Positions 1 through 4,639 of a stretch of 8,580 nucleotides of DNA are shown here, one piece after another; position 1 is the stretch's first letter; each line of letters begins with the position of its first letter. The stretch is from Gemmatimonadota bacterium (GTDB lineage: Bacteria; Gemmatimonadota; Gemmatimonadetes; Longimicrobiales; RSA9), in contig JADGGV010000145.1 in the NCBI GenBank assembly GCA_019689775.1, positions 1 to 8,580 on the forward strand, written 5' to 3'. Below the pieces are notes generated by a model that was given only the letters and a program-made list of their open reading frames with translations, made no database searches and was not told where the DNA came from. A program made the position numbers and the translations under genes.

Positions 1-136
1 CCATCGGCTCCGCGCGCGGCACGCCGACCGGTGGCGGGGGCGGCGTCGGGGCGGTCGGGCCGGCCGTGCGGCACGCCGCGAGCAGCCCGAGGAGCGGGAC
101 GGCCGCGCGCGTACGCGGGCGGCGGCCGGCTCTCAC
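1..136 (-). CDS. Putative lipoprotein, N-terminal part only (gene runs off window start)
   Basis: A GTG start at 136-134 overlaps the hemL stop codon as GTGA, and GGAGGAGG sits 7 bases upstream inside the hemL end, which fixes this start. The 45 visible codons read as a bacterial lipoprotein leader: a basic n-region with six Arg in residues 2-10, a short hydrophobic core (AAVPLLGLLAA, residues 11-21) and a good lipobox, LAAC, with the lipidated Cys at residue 22. A Pro/Thr/Ala-rich spacer (residues 25-38) follows, as is common in surface lipoproteins. The mature domain lies outside the window, so the function cannot be named. The overlap suggests translational coupling to hemL. The coding reading rests on signal-peptide logic plus the Shine-Dalgarno, as only 136 bases are seen. 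Confidence 0.72.
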   Translation of the reverse strand, partial: MRAGRRPRTRAAVPLLGLLAACRTAGPTAPTPPPPPVGVPRAEPM

Positions 137-1425
137 CGCGCCGCCTCCTCCAGCGCGGCGCGCATGACGTCGATGGTGAAGTCGATCTCGGCGTCGCCGT
201 GGGCGATCGAGAGGAAGTTCGCCTCGTAGGCGGACGGGGCGAGGTTCACGCCGCGGCGCAGGCACCCCCAGAAGAAGCGGCGGAACAGCTCGACGTCCGC
301 GGCCCGGGCGTCGTCGAAGTTGCGGACCGGTCCCTCGGCGAAGTGGAAGCCCCACATCCCGCCCATCGCGCCGCCCCAGGCCGGAACACCGAGCTCGCGG
401 GCCGCGCCGAGCAGGCCGTCGAGGAGCCGGTTCGCCCGCCGCTCCAGGTCCGGGTGCGGCCGGCTCTCCCGCAGGTAGAGGAGCTGCGCCACGCCGGCGG
501 CCATGGCCAGCGGGTTCCCCGAGAGCGTGCCGGCCTGGTAGATCGGCCCCGTGGGCGCCACGCGCTCCATGATGTCGCGCCGGCCGCCGTACGCCGCGAC
601 CGGCAGCCCGCCGCCCACGACCTTGCCGAGCGTGGTCAGGTCCGGCTCGATGCCGAAGCGCTCCTGCGCGCCGCCCGGCGCGACGCGGAAGCCGGTCATG
701 ACCTCGTCGAAGATCAGGAGCGCGCCGTACTGCCGGGTGAGGCGGCGCAGCGCCTCGTGGAAGCCCTCCACCGGCGGAATGTAGCCGGCGTTGCCGACGA
801 CCGGCTCGACGATCACGGCGGCGATGCGCTCCCCGTGGGCCTGGAACGCGGCCGCCACCGCCTCGGCGTCGTTGTACGGCACGGTGAGCGTGAGCGCGGC
901 GAGCGCGGCGGGCACGCCCGGTGAGTCGGGGAGCCCCAGCGTCGCCACGCCGCTGCCGGCCTGGACGAGGAAGGAATCGCCGTGGCCGTGGTAGCAGCCG
1001 GCGAACTTGAGCACGAGGTCGCGCCCGGTGTAGCCGCGGGCGAGGCGGAGCGCGGACATCGTCGCCTCGGTGCCGCTGCTGACGAAGCGGACCATCTCGA
1101 CGGAGGGGACGAGCGTGGTCACGAGCTCGGCCAGCTCGACCTCGGCGCCCGTCGGGATGCCGTAGCTGGTGCCCCGCGTCGCCGCCTCCTGGACCGCGCG
1201 CACCACCGCGGGGTGCGCGTGCCCGAGGAGGATCGCGCCCCAGCTCAGCACGTAGTCGACGTACTCGTTGCCGTCGACGTCCCAGACGCGGGCGCCCTCC
1301 GCCCGGTCGACGAAGAACGGCTCGCCGCCCACGGCCCGGAACGCCCGCACCGGCGAGTTGACGCCGCCGGGGATCAGCTCCTGCGCCCGACGGAACAGCT
1401 CCGCGCTCCGCTCCCGCTTCACCAT
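133..1425 (-). CDS. hemL: Glutamate-1-semialdehyde 2,1-aminomutase
   Basis: This PLP enzyme converts glutamate-1-semialdehyde to 5-aminolevulinate, the last step of the C5 route to heme and other tetrapyrroles, in the cytoplasm. The 430 residues match the family's usual length. Visible landmarks are PGGVNSPVRAF near residues 19-29, the PLP-phosphate site SSGTEATMSA (116-125), the AGCYHGHGD stretch (142-150), the cofactor-binding Asp in IFDEVMTGFR (238-247, D240), the Schiff-base lysine K268 in TLGKVVGGGLP, and YQAGTLSGNP (about 297-306). HemL differs from ordinary class III aminotransferases by these flanking signatures. The ATG at 1425-1423 begins one base after the rimO stop, with only a weak Shine-Dalgarno, so coupling to rimO is likely. 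Presence of HemL implies the glutamyl-tRNA pathway rather than 5-aminolevulinate synthase; hemA is not in the window. Confidence 0.97.
   Translation of the reverse strand: MVKRERSAELFRRAQELIPGGVNSPVRAFRAVGGEPFFVDRAEGARVWDVDGNEYVDYVLSWGAILLGHAHPAVVRAVQEAATRGTSYGIPTGAEVELAELVTTLVPSVEMVRFVSSGTEATMSALRLARGYTGRDLVLKFAGCYHGHGDSFLVQAGSGVATLGLPDSPGVPAALAALTLTVPYNDAEAVAAAFQAHGERIAAVIVEPVVGNAGYIPPVEGFHEALRRLTRQYGALLIFDEVMTGFRVAPGGAQERFGIEPDLTTLGKVVGGGLPVAAYGGRRDIMERVAPTGPIYQAGTLSGNPLAMAAGVAQLLYLRESRPHPDLERRANRLLDGLLGAARELGVPAWGGAMGGMWGFHFAEGPVRNFDDARAADVELFRRFFWGCLRRGVNLAPSAYEANFLSIAHGDAEIDFTIDVMRAALEEAAR
144..151 (-). promoter_or_regulatory. Strong Shine-Dalgarno for the gene after hemL
   Basis: On the minus strand the bases read GGAGGAGG, followed by 7 bases and then the GTG at 136-134. 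The site lies within the last codons of hemL (the Glu-Glu of its C-terminus). It is the main support for a new gene starting in the hemL stop codon. Confidence 0.7.
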
Positions 1426-1426
1426 G

Positions 1427-2905
1427 TCACCGCCCGGGTTCGAGCAGGTCCGCCACCAGATCGTCCTCGGTCGCCTCGACGATCCGGGCCCAGACCACGT
1501 CGCCGGGCCGCACGTTCGCCGCGCCGCGCAGGATCACGCCGCCGTCCAGCTCCAGCGCCTGCCACGGCGTACGCCCCACCACGGTGCCGTCGGGCTCGAC
1601 GCGGTCGACCAGCACCGGCGCGATACGCCCGACCCGCGCCTCGTTCCGCTCGAGCGTGATCCCGCGCTGGAGGTCGAGCACCCGCTCCAGCCGCTCGCGC
1701 CGCACGGCCTCCGGCACCTGGTCCGGCATCGACGCGGCGGGCGTCCCCTCCTCCGCCGAGTACGCGAACGCGCCCAGGTGGTCGAAGCGGATCTCCTCGA
1801 GCAGCTCGAGCATCGCCTCGAAGTCCTCCTCCGTCTCCCCCGGAAACCCGACGATGACCGTCGTGCGCAGTGCGAGATCCGGGATCGCGCCGCGCAGCCA
1901 GCTCACGCGCTCCCGGATCGTGGCCTGCCGCTCCGGGCGCCGCATCCGCTCGAGCACGCGGTCCGAGCCGTGCTGGATCGGCATGTCGAGGTACGGGAGG
2001 ATCCGCTCCTCCCGCGCGATCAGCTCCACCAGCTCCCGGTAGATTCCCGACGGGTACATGTAGAACAGGCGCAGCCACGGGATGCCCGTCTCGCGCAGCA
2101 ACGCCTCCAGGAGCTGCGGGAGAAGGCCGCGGCGGGACGTCGGCGTGGGCGAGTGGGGGAGTGGACGGACGGGGGAAACGCCGGCCTGCCACTCCCCCGC
2201 TCCCCCGCTCGCCCGCTCCGCCTTCCGCGGCCCGGCCATCCCCTCGAACGGCTTCCCCGCGAAGTAGAGCCCGTCGTCGGCGCCCGCGCCGCGAAGCAGG
2301 TCGCGTCCGTACCACGTCGTGTCCTGGCTGACGACGTTCAGCTCGACGACGCCGGCCGCCTCCAGCTCCCGCGCCTCGCGCACGAGCCGCTCGATCGGCG
2401 TCGAGCGGTGCCGCCCCCGCATCAGCGGGATCGCGCAGAAGGCGCACGAATGGTCACACCCCTCGCTGATCTTCAGGTAGGACGTGTGCCGCGTGGCGGT
2501 GCTCAGCACGCGCAGCGGCCGCTCCATCGTGGGCGTCTCGGTCTGGGCCGGGATGAGCCCGCGGGCGCGCAGCTCCGGGACCAGGCGGTCCGCCTCGGTC
2601 AGGCCGAGGAAGAGGTCGATCTCCGGGATCTCGCGCGCCAGCTCCTCCTTGTAGCGCTGGACGAGGCAACCCATCGCCACGACGGCGCGCACGCGGCCCC
2701 GCGCCTTCAGCCGGACCGCATCCAGCAGCGCATCGACCGACTCCTCCTTGGCCACGTCGATGAAGCCGCACGTGTTCACGATGACGACGTCGGCGCCTTC
2801 GGCTTCCGGCGCGACGCGCGCGCCGGCGCCGAGCAGCGTCGCGAGCAGGCGCTCGCTATCGACGGTGTTCTTGTCGCAGCCGAGCGTGACGAGGCCGACG
2901 CGCAC
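1427..2905 (-). CDS. rimO: Ribosomal protein S12 methylthiotransferase RimO, with in-frame insert
   Basis: RimO is a two-cluster radical-SAM enzyme that adds a methylthio group to a conserved Asp of ribosomal protein S12. Numbered from the GTG at 2905 (492 residues), the N-terminal MTTase domain supplies Cys10 (LGCDKN), Cys46 (NTCGF) and Cys80 (MGCLVQRY). The radical-SAM motif CDHSCAFC supplies Cys150, Cys154 and Cys157, followed by IPLMRGRHRS. YLDMPIQHGSDRVLERMRRP and VGFPGETEEDF are typical RimO/MiaB core segments, and a TRAM domain fills about residues 424-492. The NTVDSE, S12-type TRAM and 'DTTWYGRDL' context favour RimO over MiaB. The frame stays open up to an ATG at 3073, but that stretch is Pro/Ala/Arg-rich and unlike the family; a TTG at 3022 is another possible start. 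The protein is longer than the usual 430-450 because of about 48 extra residues (212-259). hemL starts one base after the stop. Confidence 0.95.
   Translation of the reverse strand: MRVGLVTLGCDKNTVDSERLLATLLGAGARVAPEAEGADVVIVNTCGFIDVAKEESVDALLDAVRLKARGRVRAVVAMGCLVQRYKEELAREIPEIDLFLGLTEADRLVPELRARGLIPAQTETPTMERPLRVLSTATRHTSYLKISEGCDHSCAFCAIPLMRGRHRSTPIERLVREARELEAAGVVELNVVSQDTTWYGRDLLRGAGADDGLYFAGKPFEGMAGPRKAERASGGAGEWQAGVSPVRPLPHSPTPTSRRGLLPQLLEALLRETGIPWLRLFYMYPSGIYRELVELIAREERILPYLDMPIQHGSDRVLERMRRPERQATIRERVSWLRGAIPDLALRTTVIVGFPGETEEDFEAMLELLEEIRFDHLGAFAYSAEEGTPAASMPDQVPEAVRRERLERVLDLQRGITLERNEARVGRIAPVLVDRVEPDGTVVGRTPWQALELDGGVILRGAANVRPGDVVWARIVEATEDDLVADLLEPGR
2147..2214. repeat. Imperfect palindrome with 8-base tandem repeats inside rimO
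   Basis: The left arm at 2147-2164 (gggcgagtgggggagtgg) pairs with two blocks on the right: 2189-2198 (ccactccccc, 10 bp with 2155-2164) and 2208-2214 (ctcgccc, 7 bp with 2147-2153). The right arm carries 9 extra unpaired bases against 1 on the left because an 8-base unit is repeated there: ctcccccg at 2192-2199 and 2200-2207, then the variant ctcgcccg at 2208-2215. The loop spans 2165-2188. It is translated in the rimO frame as a Gly/Pro/Ser-rich segment (about residues 231-253). The look is that of an intergenic palindromic repeat placed inside a gene. No second copy is present in this window, so membership of a repeat family is inferred. Confidence 0.7.
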
Positions 2906-3056
2906 GCCCGCGGCCGCGCCCCCGTGCGCGCGCCGCGCCTGCCCGGCGGCGCCCGCGACGGGAGCGGCGCCGCCGGCGGGAAGGACCGGGAGCTGGCGAC
3001 GAGGCCTGGCGCTGTTCGTGCCCAATGGCGGACGATCTCCTGGAAAAACGGACGGG

Positions 3057-3086
3057 AATATACCCGGGCGCACCCGGATCGGCCAA
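3057..3086 (-). promoter_or_regulatory. Candidate sigma70-type promoter for rimO-hemL
   Basis: On the minus strand TTGGCC (3086-3081) stands 18 bases before TATATT (3062-3057), in the only AT-rich patch of the lolA-rimO gap. Transcription would begin near 3050, giving a leader of about 145 bases before the GTG at 2905. That would leave the upstream ATG at 3073 outside the transcript, which supports the shorter rimO. The -35 match is partial and there is no experimental support. Confidence 0.4.
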
Positions 3087-3101
3087 GCGGAGGGCGGAAC
3101 G

Positions 3102-3134
3102 CGCGAGCGGCCCGGTCAACCCGGGCCGCTCGCG
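3102..3134 (-). terminator. Perfect 14-bp hairpin after lolA, probable transcription terminator
   Basis: Bases 3102-3115 (cgcgagcggcccgg) are exactly complementary to 3121-3134, with a 5-base loop at 3116-3120. The stem begins 22 bases after the lolA stop on the minus strand. Only a short U-poor tail follows (GTTCC), as is common in very GC-rich genomes, so it may be a non-canonical intrinsic terminator or an mRNA 3'-end stabiliser. It separates the accC-to-lolA block from rimO-hemL. Confidence 0.65.
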
Positions 3135-3156
3135 TCGCTGCGCCGCCGGCCGACCG

Positions 3157-4104
3157 TCAGCCGCGCTCGACCACGCGGGCGTCGGCCGGCGGGGTGAAGC
3201 GGAACAGATCCGCGGCCACCGGCCCGTTCGCGCGCAGCCGCGAGAGCTCGAAGTGGCGCACGTTGCCGTTGTCCTCGGTGATCTCGAAGCGCCGGGCCAG
3301 GTAGTCGGTCGGATCGATCCAGACGCGCAGCTTCTGGTACCCGAGCTCCGCCGTGCTGCGCGGGACCAGCGTGAGGACGTAGGCGTCGTGGCCGGCCACC
3401 TTCTCGCGACCGTCCAGCGTGGCCACGAAGCGCTTCGCCGGATCCCCCAGGAACTGCGTCTGCAAGTCCACACCGCCGCCGGCCGCCGACGACGGCATCC
3501 GGATCACCTGCTTCGGGTCCACGCTCGGGTAGTAGACCCAGAAGTAGCGGCCGTCGCTCACGATCACGTCCCCGGCCGGCTCCGTGAAGCGCATCAAGAA
3601 GCGGTCCGGCCGGCGCTGGTACATCGTGCCGCGGCTCGTGTGCGATTCCCCGAGCAGCGGGTTGCGCAGTTGCTGGACGAAGTCCGCCTGGAGCGTCTGC
3701 ACCGCCCGGTACGCCGCCGCCGCCCGGTTCAGGATCGTGGTGGCGCTGGCCTCCTGGCTCGCCGCCGCGCCGCCGTCATCCGCGGCCGGGGACGCCGCCG
3801 CCGGCGCGTCGGACGTCGACGCGGCGCCCGCCGGCTGCACCGCCGGCGCTGGAGCCGGCTGCACCGCCGCCGGGGGGGACGTCGGCGCCGCCGCCGTCGC
3901 GGTCTCCGTTCCCGCCGGCGTCGCCCGACCGCTCTCCGCGGCCGCCGGGCTCGCCTCGGCGGCGGCCACCGGGGCGGGCGTGGCCGCCGCGGCCGCTCCA
4001 GGTCCATTGTCGGCACGCTCGGCGCGCCGCCCGCCGCCGCACGCCAGCGGCGCCACAGAGAGCGCCGCGGCGAGGATTCCGTGGATGAGGGAGTTCCTTC
4101 GCAT
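3157..4104 (-). CDS. lolA: LolA-family outer-membrane lipoprotein carrier with lipoprotein-like N-terminus and long linker
   Basis: LolA takes lipoproteins from the inner-membrane LolCDE complex and carries them across the periplasm to the outer membrane. From the ATG at 4104 the product has 315 residues. Residues 1-22 form an export signal (MRRNSLIHG, a hydrophobic LAAALSVAPLA, then Cys22 followed by Gly-Gly-Gly). Residues about 27-119 are a low-complexity Ala/Pro/Thr/Glu spacer. The LolA domain covers about 122-310, with the typical LQADFVQQL (138-146), RGTMYQRRPDRFLMRF (158-173), ISDGRYFWVY-like segment (181-191), and the C-terminal WIDPTDYLARRFEI and NGNVRHFELS strands. Usual LolA proteins are about 200 residues with a cleaved signal. 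A GTG at 4143 in frame would add 13 polar residues and weaken the signal, so the ATG is preferred. Cys22 follows a non-canonical lipobox (Pro at -3), so lipidation is uncertain. The gene follows ftsK and pilZ; ftsK-lolA linkage is seen in other bacteria. Confidence 0.88.
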   Translation of the reverse strand: MRRNSLIHGILAAALSVAPLACGGGRRAERADNGPGAAAAATPAPVAAAEASPAAAESGRATPAGTETATAAAPTSPPAAVQPAPAPAVQPAGAASTSDAPAAASPAADDGGAAASQEASATTILNRAAAAYRAVQTLQADFVQQLRNPLLGESHTSRGTMYQRRPDRFLMRFTEPAGDVIVSDGRYFWVYYPSVDPKQVIRMPSSAAGGGVDLQTQFLGDPAKRFVATLDGREKVAGHDAYVLTLVPRSTAELGYQKLRVWIDPTDYLARRFEITEDNGNVRHFELSRLRANGPVAADLFRFTPPADARVVERG

Positions 4105-4197
4105 CGTCCGTTGCCGCTGGTTGCCCGGGCCCGTCTGGTACACGGCCCCGGGATCGGCGTTCCTCGGACGGCGCGCGCCAGAGCCCGCCGGAGCGCG

Positions 4198-4548
4198 CTA
4201 GAGGGGGAAATCCGGGTAGGTCGCGTGGATGTGGCGCTGCTCGGCGAGAAGGATCCGGAACGGGATGGCGTGCCGCGGATCGAGTGCCAGGCCGACGTGC
4301 CCGGGCTGCGCCCACACCACGACGCCCTTCACCGCCACCTCGTCGCCGCGGCGGAAGCGGAGCGTGCCCTCGACCGTCTCGCCGAGGTCGGGCGCCCGCG
4401 CGCCGGCCGGGACGAGGCAGCGCACCCCGGTCTCCGAGCAGTCGTAGACGGACCAGGCGAGGTCCACGACGAGGAGGCGTGGACGCTCATTCACCGGGAA
4501 GCGCAGGCGGTAGGACGCGCGGCGATTGTGCGGATCGTTGAAGGACAC
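4198..4548 (-). CDS. Single-domain PilZ protein (probable c-di-GMP receptor)
   Basis: The 116-residue product is essentially one PilZ domain. Both ligand-binding signatures are present: RRxxxR at residues 9-14 (RRASYR) and DxSxxG at 36-41 (DCSETG), followed by a beta-barrel with GETVEGTLRF (56-65) and VAVKGVVVWAQPGHVGLAL (71-89). These motifs are known to bind cyclic di-GMP in this family, so binding is expected; the output partner cannot be told. No membrane segment or second domain is seen. The start is the GTG at 4548, chosen because GGGAGGAG precedes it by 4 bases and PilZ homology begins within ten residues. An upstream ATG in the same frame (4767) lies inside ftsK and reads as non-protein-like sequence. 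It sits between ftsK and lolA, 91 and 93 bases from each, on the same strand. Confidence 0.88.
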   Translation of the reverse strand: MSFNDPHNRRASYRLRFPVNERPRLLVVDLAWSVYDCSETGVRCLVPAGARAPDLGETVEGTLRFRRGDEVAVKGVVVWAQPGHVGLALDPRHAIPFRILLAEQRHIHATYPDFPL

Positions 4549-4552
4549 GGCG

Positions 4553-4560
4553 CTCCTCCC
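4553..4560 (-). promoter_or_regulatory. Strong Shine-Dalgarno that sets the PilZ gene start
   Basis: The minus strand reads GGGAGGAG, then 4 bases, then GTG at 4548-4546. It is one of the two best ribosome-binding sites in the window and decides the GTG start over the longer open frame. Confidence 0.75.
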
Positions 4561-4577
4561 CGCGGGTGGTCCCGCGG
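4560..4577 (-). promoter_or_regulatory. Small hairpin abutting the PilZ ribosome-binding site
   Basis: Bases 4560-4566 (ccgcggg) pair perfectly with 4571-4577 (cccgcgg) around a 4-base loop. On the mRNA the stem ends on the first G of the Shine-Dalgarno. It is 62 bases after the ftsK stop and has no U tract behind it, so it is a weak terminator candidate; a 5'-leader structure influencing access to the site is possible. Short GC palindromes of this size also occur by chance here. Confidence 0.4.
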
Positions 4578-4639
4578 TCACCGTCGGAATCGCTCCAGGA
4601 CCGGCATGGGCGCCGGCCCGCCGCCGGGTCGCGTGCGGC

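Noticed and set aside
31..924. Long plus-strand open frame opposite hemL, and similar long plus-strand frames opposite rimO, lolA, ftsK and comB
   Set aside because: They are Arg/Ala/Pro/Gly-rich, lack any recognisable family motif, and lie antisense to genes with clear catalytic signatures. Such shadows are expected at this GC content.
2147..2214. The rimO palindrome as a transcription terminator
   Set aside because: It lies in the middle of an intact reading frame, with conserved RimO sequence continuing on both sides and no U tract after it.
1419..2447. Minus-strand 342-codon open frame overlapping rimO in another frame
   Set aside because: The translation is Gly/Arg/Ala-rich low-complexity sequence, while the RimO frame over the same bases carries the conserved radical-SAM and TRAM segments.
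2906..3073. N-terminal extension of RimO from the ATG at 3073
   Set aside because: The 56 residues are unlike RimO, Pro/Ala/Arg-rich, and would start upstream of the best promoter candidate. The GTG at 2905 gives a family-like N-terminus.
3114..3119. TTGACC on the minus strand as a -35 box
   Set aside because: It lies within the lolA hairpin and is 51 bases from the TATATT box, too far for a sigma70 promoter.
3729..4016. Arg/Pro-rich minus-strand open frame within the lolA linker region
   Set aside because: It is the alternative frame of a low-complexity GCC/GCG-rich linker and has no motif or ribosome-binding site.
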